From the NCBI GenBank assembly GCA_020850995.1, contig JADZDP010000094.1, positions 1 through 64,000 on the forward strand: a DNA stretch of 64,000 nucleotides, read 5' to 3'. Below are positions 7,603-16,153 of the stretch, piece by piece. A model generated the notes under the pieces. It searched no databases, had not been told where the DNA came from, and was given only the letters and a program-made list of their open reading frames with translations. Position 1 is the stretch's first letter; each line of letters begins with the position of its first letter. A program made the translations under genes and the position numbers. The DNA comes from Deltaproteobacteria bacterium. Lineage in GTDB: Bacteria > Myxococcota > UBA727 > VGSZ01.

Positions 7603-9969
7603 TCAGCGACACCGCAGCGTGGTGGTGCGGTCGGCGGGCTGACCGCTCAGCGTGATCGTGAAGCCTTCGCCAACGAGCTCGCCGTCGCCGACCACGGTGC
7701 CATCGAGCGGCGCCACGCCCTCGCCCGTGAGCGTGACGGTGGCGCCGGTGCGCTCGGTGAAGCCGCCCTCGGCGCCGAGGGCCACGAACACGGTGCGGTC
7801 GCCCTCGGTGTCGTCGAGGTCGCTCACGCCCTCGACGCCGGGTACCAGGGTCTGCACCGCCTCGGCCAAGAGCGGCACGATGCCGCCGGCGGGCACGAAC
7901 ACGGGGATGGCGTCGACGGGGGCGTCCACCGTTACCGTGGTAGGCCCGACGACCGCCGCGCCGTCGGCGAGGAAGGGCACGAAGCGGCCGGTGGGGAACA
8001 CCACCTCGCGCGCCACGGCCCCGCGCGTGAGCACGGGCGCCACCAGGAGCGAGGGGCCGAGCATCACCTGGTCCTTGAGCGCCCACACCTCGTCGTGGGG
8101 GTACAGGAGCGGCAGCGGCACCCACAAAGGCAGGCCGCCAGGTGCCACCGCGTCGTCGGCCAGCTTGCGCAGGTACGGGAACAGGCGCGTGTGCAGCTCG
8201 GCCATGCGCTTGAAATGCGCGGTGGTCTCGGCGTTGCTGAACCACTGCACGTTGACCGCCGCGTGGGTGCCGTGGTGCGTGCGCATGACGGGCGAGAAGG
8301 CGCCGAGCGAGGCCCAGCGGAAGAACAGCTCTTGATCGGTGGGGTCGTTGGTGGAGCTCTGGTAGCCGGCCACGTCGTGAGTGACGAAGGGGAAGCCCAC
8401 CGCCGCCAGCCCGATGCCGATGGGCAAGACCGTGGGCAGACCGTCGTCGACGTCGAAGCTGGTGCGTTGATCGCCCGCCCACACCACCTGCGCCAGGGCC
8501 TGCGAGCCCAGGTGACCCGAGCGCACGAACGCGATGGCGTCGTCGTGCACGCCGGCCTCCTCGAGCGCTGCGCGGTTGGTCTCTTGCCACAGCACCGGGT
8601 AGCGGTTGTGCACCAGCGCCGGATCTTCGCCGCTTGCGAGCACGGCGCCGTCGACGGGCATCCACTCGGCGAAGTCGGCCATCCACCCGCGCACGCCGGC
8701 GTCGAGGGCGCCCCGCAGGTGCGTCTTCATGTAGGCGCGCGCCTCCGCGCCGCTGAGGTCGAGGAGGCCCGTGGGCGAGAAGTCCGCGTCGGCGCCGGTG
8801 AACAGGAAGGGCGCACCCTCGGGGGTCGTGATGGCGTAGCCGCCGCCCACCGCCTCGTCGAACACGTCGCCGCCTTGGGTGAGGAAGGTGTTGAAGTACA
8901 CCATCTGCTTGAAGCCGAGCGCGCCCACGTCGGCCGTCATGGCGGCGAGGTCGGGGTACATCACGGGGTCGGGCCGCCAGTCTTCGTCGAGGCGATAGAC
9001 CTCGGGGCCGGCGAAGGAGCCGCCGCGCCAGTCTTCGCTCCACAGGGCGCTGGCCGGGATCTGCGCGTCGCGCAGCGCCTGCGCGGTGGCGCGCACCTCG
9101 TCGCTGCCGAAGATGGCGTCGACCCAGGTGCCGAGCCCCCACGAGGGCAAGGGCGGCGGCCGGCCGAGGGCGTCGACCATCTTGGCCTGCGCTTCGCGCA
9201 CGCTCTCGTCGCCCCACAGGCGCAGCACCAGGCGTGGCTCCCACACCTCGAAGCTCGCGCGCGCGGCATCGGTGGCGCACAGGTCGAAGCGCGCGAAGGC
9301 CGCCGTGTCGACGACGAAGGCGCCCACGTTGGTGACGAAGGCGGGCATGGGCACGTGCGTGGTGTGGCGGCGGCCGACGAGCTGCCACAGCGCGGGCAGC
9401 TCGTCGGTGTCGCTCTTGCCCACGCCCTGCTCGCTCACCCACAAGGGGACGATCTGGCCCACGTGGTCGACGTCGTGGGTCTGGGCGCCGAGGCCGATGG
9501 CGTGCGCGAAGGTGCAGCGGGTGCCGAGCGTCACGCGGTCGTTGCCGTTGGCGGCGGTGAGCGCCAGGCGCACGCCGCCCGCGTCCTCCTCGATGAGCCC
9601 GGTGGCGAGGAGCTCCTCGCCCGCGAGGAAGCGCAGCGCGAGGGGCTCCTCGTCCTCGCCCTCGGCCTCGATCTCGAGGCGATCGGCGAAGCGGTACGCG
9701 CCGAGATCCTCTTGGATGTCGAACATGCCGAATTCCATCGTGTAGCTGGCGTCGCCGTCCTTGACGCCCAGGGCGCGGGCTTGTGCGTCGACGAGCATGT
9801 CCAACAGCACGGTGTCGCCGTGCGCCACGGTGATCCGCCCCTGCTCGGCGTCGACGGCGACGTGAAGGTCGGCGAGGGTGCGTTCTTCGCGAAGGGGCGC
9901 GCACCGGCACGACGACACCGCCGCCGCGAGCATCAGGGTGGAGACGACCGGGTGGCGCGCGCAGGCCAT
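7603..9969 (-). CDS. GH31-family glycoside hydrolase, predicted lipoprotein
   Basis: The protein from ATG 9969 is 788 aa and begins with a signal ending in the lipobox-like VSSC, so it is probably anchored to a membrane. An N-terminal beta-sandwich is followed by a TIM barrel carrying GWMADFAEWMP; the Asp in MADF is the expected GH31 nucleophile. Later motifs SFDVDDGLPTVLP, VTHDVAGYQ and SPVMRTHHG, and the pattern around WSEDWRGG, resemble the sulfoquinovosidase/YihQ-like part of GH31 more than classic alpha-glucosidases. Substrate specificity cannot be read from this alone, and no transporter or sulfosugar genes accompany it. Distal beta-domains close the C-terminus. Confidence 0.88.
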   Translation of the reverse strand: MACARHPVVSTLMLAAAVSSCRCAPLREERTLADLHVAVDAEQGRITVAHGDTVLLDMLVDAQARALGVKDGDASYTMEFGMFDIQEDLGAYRFADRLEIEAEGEDEEPLALRFLAGEELLATGLIEEDAGGVRLALTAANGNDRVTLGTRCTFAHAIGLGAQTHDVDHVGQIVPLWVSEQGVGKSDTDELPALWQLVGRRHTTHVPMPAFVTNVGAFVVDTAAFARFDLCATDAARASFEVWEPRLVLRLWGDESVREAQAKMVDALGRPPPLPSWGLGTWVDAIFGSDEVRATAQALRDAQIPASALWSEDWRGGSFAGPEVYRLDEDWRPDPVMYPDLAAMTADVGALGFKQMVYFNTFLTQGGDVFDEAVGGGYAITTPEGAPFLFTGADADFSPTGLLDLSGAEARAYMKTHLRGALDAGVRGWMADFAEWMPVDGAVLASGEDPALVHNRYPVLWQETNRAALEEAGVHDDAIAFVRSGHLGSQALAQVVWAGDQRTSFDVDDGLPTVLPIGIGLAAVGFPFVTHDVAGYQSSTNDPTDQELFFRWASLGAFSPVMRTHHGTHAAVNVQWFSNAETTAHFKRMAELHTRLFPYLRKLADDAVAPGGLPLWVPLPLLYPHDEVWALKDQVMLGPSLLVAPVLTRGAVAREVVFPTGRFVPFLADGAAVVGPTTVTVDAPVDAIPVFVPAGGIVPLLAEAVQTLVPGVEGVSDLDDTEGDRTVFVALGAEGGFTERTGATVTLTGEGVAPLDGTVVGDGELVGEGFTITLSGQPADRTTTLRCR

Positions 9970-10086
9970 CAGCAGTGCATAGCTCGCGCGCACACCCGCG
10001 CGCGAGCCCGTGCGTCGCTCGTCGCTGCTGCGACGTCGTCCCCCGTTCCCCACCCCTGCCCCTCCCGCCGGGGAAGGACGCGCCGG

Positions 10087-10731
10087 CTACGGGTCGCTCG
10101 TGGCACGCGCCCCGATCTTCCGCTTGAGATCGTCGAGGAGCTCCTGGTTTCGAGCGAGGGCAGGGGACGTGGGCGGCGCGCTGAGTGCCTCCTCCTGCGG
10201 CGCCTCGAAGAATGGGTTCGCGCCGGGTCCGCCCGCCGGAAGGCATGTCGAGCGCAGCTCCTCGTTCGCGCGCGGGCCGGACGAGTAGCCGCTCATGACG
10301 CACAGCTCGCGACGGGCGCAGTCGCGTGCGCTGCGGCAACGGGCGAGCTCGCCCTTCACGCAGTGCTCCAGGACGCACACCTCGCCGGCCACGCACTCCT
10401 CGTCGTCACGGCAGCCAACGCAGTACCCATCGATGCACGCCCGGGCGAGGCCGCAGACCGCGGTGGATTCGCAGGGCCAGGGATCGCCGTCGGTCAGCAT
10501 CCCTTGCCATTCACTTGGCGCGCGCTCCACCTGTCGCGGCTGATCGCGTACCGCGAGGTCTGGCGCGCGCTTCGCTCGCTGCGCTGCCGACGGGTGGCGT
10601 GACGATGCCGCCGCGACCTCTGGGTTCTTTGGCTCGGTCGCGCTGCCGATACCAAGCAGTGCGACCACCAAGAGCCCGGCGATCACGGTGACCGCGAACA
10701 ACACCACGTGGAGGACCATCCTGGCTCGCAC
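10087..10731 (-). CDS. Membrane-anchored Cys-rich protein of unknown function
   Basis: The 214-aa protein has an N-terminal membrane segment (MVLHVVLFAVTVIAGLLVVALLGIG), a charged linker, then a compact cysteine-rich domain with about ten Cys (CESTAVCGLARACIDGYC, CRDDEECVAGEVC, CRSARDCARRELC). Such spacings are common in Dickkopf-like or disulfide-knot repeats of myxobacterial surface proteins. It is the last of a run of minus-strand secreted-protein genes, 4 nt after the lipoprotein gene at 10736, so probably co-transcribed with the zincin metalloprotease. Orientation of the Cys domain should be periplasmic or extracellular. No enzyme motif seen. Confidence 0.65.
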   Translation of the reverse strand: MRARMVLHVVLFAVTVIAGLLVVALLGIGSATEPKNPEVAAASSRHPSAAQRAKRAPDLAVRDQPRQVERAPSEWQGMLTDGDPWPCESTAVCGLARACIDGYCVGCRDDEECVAGEVCVLEHCVKGELARCRSARDCARRELCVMSGYSSGPRANEELRSTCLPAGGPGANPFFEAPQEEALSAPPTSPALARNQELLDDLKRKIGARATSDP

Positions 10732-10735
10732 GTCG

Positions 10736-11542
10736 TCACTCCGGCCACGCGGCCAGCCAGCTCATGGGCGCGATCGAGTCCGTGCACCTCGTCGTGATCG
10801 GGTGGTAGGCCTGCAGGCCGTAGAACACGACGCCCTCGGCCTCGAAGCAGTTGCCGATCTCGACGATGTGCGACTGGCCGTTGATGACGAGCTCGAAGGA
10901 GTCGAACTGGATCAGGCCGCAGTCGGTCTCCGTCGGATCACCGACGGACGGCCCGCGGGCGACGGTGACCTCGTCCATGGGCGGCAGCACCGTGCCCCAC
11001 ATGGTCCCCGCGACGTGCCCGTACGCGGAGTCGATGCGGAGGGCCGTGTCGCCAAGCCAACCTCGTCGAAGCCGGAAGCGCACCTCATCGCCCGGGGCGA
11101 GCACGCTGGGCTCGAAGAGATCGCCGTCGGCCGAGCCGGGGAGCTGCACCTTGAAGACAGTTTGGGAGGTCTCCAAGTACACGATCTCGGACCGCTGCGA
11201 TTCCCCACACCCGGTTACCGGGAACTCCTCTGGCGGTGCTCCGTCGAGCACGACCGCTTCTTCGTCAAGCGCCTGGTCGGAGTTGAACCCGGCGTCCGTA
11301 TATTTCGTCCAGGAAATGCAGAACCCTCCGCCAGCGTCGATCGCTTTTGCGCCTGAGCAATGAGGTGGCTGGCGCGGAGCTTCCGGTGGTGGGGGTACGA
11401 GTGGGTCCGGTCCGTCAGGCACATTACATGCGCATGCCAGAGCGGCAATTGTCGCAAGCACCGGCGCGCACCGACGCCGTGGTTCGGTGTCGCGGTCAGG
11501 CAGCTGGCCGAATGAAGTCGAGGTCGTAGCACGCATGTGCAT
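10736..11542 (-). CDS. Putative lipoprotein of unknown function
   Basis: The 268-aa protein starts at ATG 11542, overlapping the stop of the metalloprotease gene by ATGA. After a charged N-terminus it has a hydrophobic stretch ending ALACAC, which could be a lipobox, then a Pro-rich spacer and a beta-rich domain with several Cys. No family was recognised. If the lipobox is real the N-terminal region is unusually long (about 38 residues), so the true start may be internal, though no better Met is evident. Position suggests a partner of the adjacent HEMGH protease. Confidence 0.6.
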   Translation of the reverse strand: MHMRATTSTSFGQLPDRDTEPRRRCAPVLATIAALACACNVPDGPDPLVPPPPEAPRQPPHCSGAKAIDAGGGFCISWTKYTDAGFNSDQALDEEAVVLDGAPPEEFPVTGCGESQRSEIVYLETSQTVFKVQLPGSADGDLFEPSVLAPGDEVRFRLRRGWLGDTALRIDSAYGHVAGTMWGTVLPPMDEVTVARGPSVGDPTETDCGLIQFDSFELVINGQSHIVEIGNCFEAEGVVFYGLQAYHPITTRCTDSIAPMSWLAAWPE

Positions 11543-12783
11543 CAGTCACCCGGGCTCGGCGAGCAGTTCGCGCTCCACACCGCCGGGGGCACGTCGTCGT
11601 ACTTGCGGTAGTCGAACAGCGAGCGACCGTCCTCATCAGGGTCGAGCGGCACGCGGGGCTCGTCTTCGGCGCCGTTGGCGGTGCCGTCCGGGAACGAGTA
11701 CAGCACTCCAAGGACGCGATGCATCTCTCGTTCAATGGTCTCGCTGTCGTTTACAGTGTCGTAGAGATCCCAGAAATACCGTGTAACATTGATCGGCATT
11801 CCCGCCGAGCCAGACCCACAAGTTGGCGATATCTCAACATCAAATGTTCCCGCCTGACACGGAGCAGAAGCGTAATCACAGAAATACGGAACTGGCGCGC
11901 TGCGAGCGTAATAGCCAGCGACCGCGGCGAAGGTTGCGAGGCCCTCCTCGAATGACGCCGATCCCCACTCTGGAGAGTCGGGGTACCACACTCCGCTGGC
12001 GGAGCCCGGGAAGCCTGAACATTCGCTTGGGTAGGTGTAGCAACCCCCATAACTGAAGGCGCCACCCCGATGCGACAGGTAGTTTGCGATATGACCCATT
12101 TCGTGCATGGGAATCATCGAATATCTGTGGATCTCTGAGATCTTGATTATTTTTGATTCTGGCATGGCGCAACTCGTCGGGCAATCGCCTCCTGTGTAGC
12201 TCGTGAATCCTCGAATCGAGACGCCAGTGAACAGCGATTGGAGTGTCGCATCCTCGGACAGGCCGTTGCTCCATGCCTTCGTCACCACGTCGAAGAGGTT
12301 CGCATGCTCGTCAGGAACGGCGGCGGTCCCCAAGGTCACGGTCCTCATGGTGGGCGCCCATGAATCGGGCGTGTAGGGGAGCATGCCGACTGCGGGCTGC
12401 CGCGTCACGACGCCGCCGGAGAGGTTGCGGACGGCCCAGCGGCCGTTGCCCTCCTCGAACTTGATGAGGATGGAGATGTTGAGCGGGTCGGGTGGTGGCC
12501 AGAAGAACGCGATGAGCGTCTGCCCACCTACGTTGGTGACGCCCTGCCCAATGGTGGTATTGCCGCTCTTCAGGTAGATGCGCAGGTCTCGGAGGGGCCG
12601 GTTCACGCCGAACTGCGCCTGCTTGTAGTAGGAGCCGGTGCAGTTCCTGGTGGTCGGGCAATAGCCGCCGTTGTTCTGCAGTGCCTTGACGGTCACGTGC
12701 ACGTAGCTCGTCAGCGCTGACGCGCGCTCCGAGAACGCGAGGACGAGCACAAACACAGGGACGAGGGTCGCGCGGCTACTCAT
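11542..12783 (-). CDS. Secreted zincin-type metalloprotease (HEMGH)
   Basis: The 413-aa protein begins at ATG 12783 with a signal peptide (LVPVFVLVLAFSERASA). It carries MIPMHEMGHIANYLSH, a HExxH zinc-binding motif of the zincin superfamily, and downstream a SFEEGLATFAA stretch whose Glu is a plausible third zinc ligand in a gluzincin-like arrangement (inferred). Several Cys pairs suggest an exported, disulfide-bonded protein. The family could not be named. Codon use is noticeably more AT-rich than in its neighbours, especially 11750-12330, a sign of recent acquisition. It overlaps the upstream Ig-like gene by 8 nt and the downstream lipoprotein by 4 nt. Confidence 0.75.
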   Translation of the reverse strand: MSSRATLVPVFVLVLAFSERASALTSYVHVTVKALQNNGGYCPTTRNCTGSYYKQAQFGVNRPLRDLRIYLKSGNTTIGQGVTNVGGQTLIAFFWPPPDPLNISILIKFEEGNGRWAVRNLSGGVVTRQPAVGMLPYTPDSWAPTMRTVTLGTAAVPDEHANLFDVVTKAWSNGLSEDATLQSLFTGVSIRGFTSYTGGDCPTSCAMPESKIIKISEIHRYSMIPMHEMGHIANYLSHRGGAFSYGGCYTYPSECSGFPGSASGVWYPDSPEWGSASFEEGLATFAAVAGYYARSAPVPYFCDYASAPCQAGTFDVEISPTCGSGSAGMPINVTRYFWDLYDTVNDSETIEREMHRVLGVLYSFPDGTANGAEDEPRVPLDPDEDGRSLFDYRKYDDVPPAVWSANCSPSPGD

Positions 12784-13308
12784 CGGCCACCCCCTCGTCC
12801 GAAACGGACACTGGGCCAGCTCGGCTGAACCAGTCCGCGGAGTCGACGATGTCGATGCCCTCCGCTGTCGCCTCCAGGAACGACTCGGCCACCGAGATGC
12901 TCTCGCTCCCCGCCGCGTCGACCGCGACGAAGCGCACACGCAGCACGTAGTAGCCGGCGGCGAGATCGCCGGGGACGATCGCAATACCGAAGGCCGTGGT
13001 GCCCGCCGCCACCGTCTGCGGAACATCCGCGGCGGCGGTTGTCGCTACCACCGCTCCGCTGTTGTGGACGAGCTCCGCCTCCCAGAGCGAATCCGAGGCC
13101 TCGGTCGCATCCACGACGAGCGCGAAGCCGGGGGCCGCGCCAGTGGCTTCGAGGACCTCCAGCCTTGCCTGTACCTTTTGTCGGCCCCCGCTCGGGCACA
13201 GCATGGGCGGGGATTCAGCCGCGGCGGGTCGCAGAACTATTGGAGGGGGGGGGGGGAATGCGGTAGGGCCATCGCGACCAAGACGAACGCGACGCGACTC
13301 GCAAGCAT
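12776..13308 (-). pseudogene. Frameshifted secreted beta-sandwich (Ig/CARDB-like) protein
   Basis: The mature part reads from about 13204 to the TAG at 12776 and forms a beta-rich domain ([11 protein letters not shown]...YYVLRVRFVAVDAAGSE) of about 140 residues. A good signal peptide ([18 protein letters not shown]) starts at ATG 13308 behind a GGGGGGTGG purine-rich site, but lies in another frame: the two parts are separated by a run of twelve G (13245-13256). One extra G would join them. As written, the signal-peptide frame stops after about 22 codons. This may be a sequencing error, a phase-variable tract or a real disruption. If intact, the gene would head the metalloprotease operon. Confidence 0.6.
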
Positions 13309-13621
13309 GGCACCACCCCCCTAGCCCTACCCTACCGCGCTGTCGACGCGCCGGGCAACGGGCGGGTCTCGGCTCCGGACGCTCCCACGCAGAGGACGAC
13401 CGAAAGCGGGCAGCGCGCGCTTCGCGCTCCCACACCGCGCGCAGGCGATTCATCTCGTCGACCGGGCGGCTCTTGAACACGGCGTGCGCCGGCCACGGCA
13501 GCGCCAGTGCCAGCCTCAGCGCCAACAAGCTGCGCACCGACGCTCGGGATGCGGGATCGCGGTTGTCGTCCGGCGGCTCCGGTGGGATCTCGTCGACAAA
13601 GCCATACTTGTTTGCCGGCAC
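13215..13621 (-). CDS. Hypothetical protein overlapping the Ig-like gene across a G12 tract
   Basis: A frame starts at GTG 13621 with AGGAG seven nt upstream and reads [19 protein letters not shown], then a hydrophobic segment ([18 protein letters not shown]) and a basic region. In the sequence as given it passes through the G12 tract without a stop and fuses in frame to the Ig-like domain, ending at 12776 (281 aa). With one more G it would instead end at a TGA at 13215-13217 and overlap the Ig-like gene's own signal peptide. The end given here is that predicted alternative. No family recognised. The single hydrophobic segment suggests a membrane anchor. Confidence 0.4.
13245..13256. repeat. 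Homopolymer of 12 G
   Basis: Twelve consecutive G on the plus strand (C on the coding strand) fall exactly where two overlapping minus-strand reading frames exchange. Tracts this long are prone to slipped-strand mispairing and also to sequencing error. Confidence 0.95.
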
Positions 13622-13625
13622 GTCA

Positions 13626-13709
13626 TCACTCCTGGTCCTTGACGCAGAGCCCATCCTTGAGCCACGCGACGTCGGGCCCGTCGACGTCGCGCACGTTGCC
13701 GCGCGTCAT
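13626..13709 (-). CDS. Very short ORF, possible gene remnant
   Basis: ATG 13709 opens a 27-codon frame ([20 protein letters not shown], then LCVKDQE) that ends 5 nt before the GTG start of the hypothetical gene at 13621; its last codons contain that gene's AGGAG. The composition looks coding, but the length and lack of upstream continuation suggest either a small leader peptide or the tail of a decayed gene. The rest of 13710-13818 shows no gene. Confidence 0.25.
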   Translation of the reverse strand: MTRGNVRDVDGPDVAWLKDGLCVKDQE

Positions 13710-13818
13710 CTTGAAAGGCGTTTCCCTACGAGCACCAAACAGGGGGGCGTGCCACCTTGTGCCGACGAGCCGTTGGCGTCATGGTCGGCGCTGCCGGGGG
13801 TCGGCCGCCGGAGGCGTG

Positions 13819-15198
13819 GTGAGCGCGAACTCTTCCCTCGATCGCATGGACAACGACGACCTCGAGGCCGTGCTGCGCGCCGACGACGCCACCGCCACGA
13901 GCTTCTTGCGCCTCTTGCCTCACCCCGCCGACGTGGTGGAGAGCCTGCGCGCCGTGGAGATCGCGCAGTGGCCGCGCCTCTTGCGCCTGGTGGCCGACGA
14001 GGCCGAGCGCGCCGAGGCGGTGGCGCTGCTGGAAGAGCCCGAGCGCCAGGCGCTGTTGATCCTGCTCGATCCGGGCGAGATCGGCGAGCTGGTCAAGAAC
14101 CTCGAGACCGACGACGCCACCGACGTCATCGAGGACCTGGACCCGCAGGAGCAGCGCGAGGCCCTGCAGAGCCTGGCGCCCGCCGAGCGCGCGCAGGTCG
14201 AAGAGCTCTTGCAGTTCGCGCCCGACACCGCCGGCGGTCTGATGCAGACCGAGCTCGCGGGCGTGCGCAAGGCGCAGACCGTGCAAGACGCCATCGCGCG
14301 CGTGCGCGAGCTGGTGGAGCAAGACATCGCCGTGCACTTCGTCTACGTCGTCGACGACGACGAGCGCCTGGTGGGCGCCATCGACGTGGCGCACCTGTTG
14401 GTGCACCGCGGCGACAAGAGCGTCACGCAGATCATGGAGCCGCCGGTCGCCAAGGTCACGCCCGACGTCGACCAAGAGCAAGTGGCCGGGCTCTTCAAGA
14501 AGTACTCCATCGTGTCCTTGCCCGTGGTCGATCGCGAGGGCCGCCTGCTCGGGCGCATCTTGCACGACGACGTCATCCACGTGGTCTCCGAGGAGGCCGA
14601 GGAAGACGCCCTCAAGCAGGCCGGTACCTCGGCGGAGGAGCTGCTCTACCGAGACCGCGTGCTACCCATCGCGCGCGTGCGCTTGCCCTGGCTCATCACC
14701 ACGCTGCTCGGCTCGCTCATCTCGGCGTCGCTCATCGCCTTCTTCTCCGGCGTGATCGCGCAGGCCGTCGTGCTCGCGGCCTTCGTGCCGGTCATCACCG
14801 CCATGGGCGGCAACGTGGGCACCCAGTCGGCCACCATCCTGACGCGCGGGCTGGCCACCGGGCGCGTGTCGCTCACCGACCTGGCGCGCATTCTGTTCCG
14901 CGAGTTCCGCGTGGGCCTGGTGATGGGCGCCGTGTGCGGCGTGGTGGTGGGCGGAGCTGGCACCTTCTTGTTCGGCGACGGCAACCCCGTGCTCGGCCTC
15001 ATCGTGTTCTTGGCCATGCTGGCCGCCATGACCGCCGCCGCTACCGTGGGCGCGCTGGCGCCCGCCGCCATGAAGCGCGTGGGCGTCGATCCCGCCATCG
15101 CGTCGGGCCCCTTCGTCACCACCGCCAACGACATCGTCGGCATCGTCATCTACATGTCGACGGCGCTGGCCTTCCTCGATCTCCTCAAGACGCCGTGA
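13819..15198 (+). CDS. mgtE: Magnesium transporter MgtE
   Basis: The 459-aa protein has the full MgtE order: an N-terminal superhelical MgtE_N domain (about residues 15-135), a CBS pair (about 140-265, with [18 protein letters not shown] and [15 protein letters not shown]), and a C-terminal membrane domain with the conserved pore motifs [17 protein letters not shown] and [25 protein letters not shown]. It is a gated Mg2+ channel in the inner membrane; the cytoplasmic domains close it when magnesium is high. The GTG start at 13819 follows GGAGG; GTG 13816 is an alternative. It overlaps rnhA by GTGA. Confidence 0.95.
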   Translation: MSANSSLDRMDNDDLEAVLRADDATATSFLRLLPHPADVVESLRAVEIAQWPRLLRLVADEAERAEAVALLEEPERQALLILLDPGEIGELVKNLETDDATDVIEDLDPQEQREALQSLAPAERAQVEELLQFAPDTAGGLMQTELAGVRKAQTVQDAIARVRELVEQDIAVHFVYVVDDDERLVGAIDVAHLLVHRGDKSVTQIMEPPVAKVTPDVDQEQVAGLFKKYSIVSLPVVDREGRLLGRILHDDVIHVVSEEAEEDALKQAGTSAEELLYRDRVLPIARVRLPWLITTLLGSLISASLIAFFSGVIAQAVVLAAFVPVITAMGGNVGTQSATILTRGLATGRVSLTDLARILFREFRVGLVMGAVCGVVVGGAGTFLFGDGNPVLGLIVFLAMLAAMTAAATVGALAPAAMKRVGVDPAIASGPFVTTANDIVGIVIYMSTALAFLDLLKTP

Positions 15199-15656
15199 AC
15201 GAGGCGCTCGAAGAGGTCACGGTCTATTGCGACGGCTCCTGCCTGGGCAACCCCGGCCGCGGCGGCTGGGCCGCGCTCCTCGTCGTCGAGCGCGGCGGCA
15301 AGAAGAGCGAGAAGCTCGTCAGCGGCGCCACCCCTGCCACCACCAACAACCGCATGGAGCTCATGAGCGCCATCGAGGGGCTGCGCGCGCTCACGCGCCG
15401 CTGCCGCGTCCACGTGGTCACCGACAGCAACTACGTGGTCAAGGGCATGAGCGAGTGGCGCTTTTCCTGGGAGAAGCGCGGCTGGAAGAACTCGCAGAAG
15501 AAGCCCGTGGAGAACCAAGACCTGTGGCGCGCCCTCATCGCCGAGGCCGAGCGGCACGAGACGCGCTGGTCGTGGGTGGAGGGCCACGCCGGCCACCCCG
15601 AGAACGAGCGCGTCGACGAGGCCGCGCGCACGGCGGCGGCGCGGGGGAGCCCGTGA
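15195..15656 (+). CDS. rnhA: Ribonuclease HI
   Basis: The enzyme cuts the RNA strand of RNA-DNA hybrids. The 153-aa protein has the catalytic set: Asp in [11 protein letters not shown], Glu in TNNRMELM, Asp in VVTDSNYV and Asp in NERVDEAAR, plus the basic handle region ([15 protein letters not shown]). Length matches E. coli RNase HI. GTG 15195 overlaps the mgtE stop, and the stop overlaps the folK-like start, so the three genes are probably translated in a coupled way. Confidence 0.96.
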   Translation: MNEALEEVTVYCDGSCLGNPGRGGWAALLVVERGGKKSEKLVSGATPATTNNRMELMSAIEGLRALTRRCRVHVVTDSNYVVKGMSEWRFSWEKRGWKNSQKKPVENQDLWRALIAEAERHETRWSWVEGHAGHPENERVDEAARTAAARGSP

Positions 15657-16153
15657 GCGTCGCCGTCATCGCCGTGGGCGCCTCGGGGCCCCTGGCGGAG
15701 GCGCGCGTGGGAGGCGCCGTGCAGCAATTGCGCGAGGCGCGCGGCCTGCGCGTGCGCGCCGTCAGCGACGGCTTCGCCAACCCCGCTGTGGGCGGCGCGA
15801 CGCTGGCGCGCTTCGTCAACGCCTGCGTCGTGGTGGAGAGCAGGCTCGGCCCCCGCGCGCACCTCGACGCGTTGCGCGCCATCGAGCAGCGCCTGGGTCG
15901 CGTGCGCGGGCAGAAGGATGGCGCCCGCGCCATCGACCTCGACCTGGTGCTCGACCTCGGGCTGGTGGCGCCCGTGCGCGACCCCGACGTGCCGCACCCG
16001 CGCGCGCTCACGCGCGACTTCGTGGTGCTGCCGGCGCTGCAAGCGCTAGCGCGCGCCGGCCTGCCCGCGCCGGCGGCCCTCGTCGAGGCCGGGCGGCGCC
16101 TGGCGTACGGAGCGCGCCTGCTGCCGGTGGCGCTCGAGGTGGGTGGCCCTTAG
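15653..16153 (+). CDS. folK: FolK-like 6-hydroxymethyl-7,8-dihydropterin pyrophosphokinase
   Basis: This family transfers pyrophosphate from ATP to 6-hydroxymethyl-7,8-dihydropterin in folate synthesis. The 166-aa protein has the core FolK signatures: [35 protein letters not shown] (with the catalytic Arg and the DxD magnesium site) and a PHPR motif. The N-terminus is atypical: the usual LGSNLG is replaced by VGASGPL, so activity is likely but not certain. It is coupled to rnhA by a GTGA overlap and its end overlaps the convergent protease gene by 4 nt. Confidence 0.85.
   Translation: MSVAVIAVGASGPLAEARVGGAVQQLREARGLRVRAVSDGFANPAVGGATLARFVNACVVVESRLGPRAHLDALRAIEQRLGRVRGQKDGARAIDLDLVLDLGLVAPVRDPDVPHPRALTRDFVVLPALQALARAGLPAPAALVEAGRRLAYGARLLPVALEVGGP

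Noticed and set aside
8095..10602. Very long open frame on the plus strand opposite the GH31 gene
   Set aside because: It is a GC-skew shadow: the translation is low-complexity (RGR, AHA, GVG), while the minus strand gives a full GH31 enzyme with motifs.
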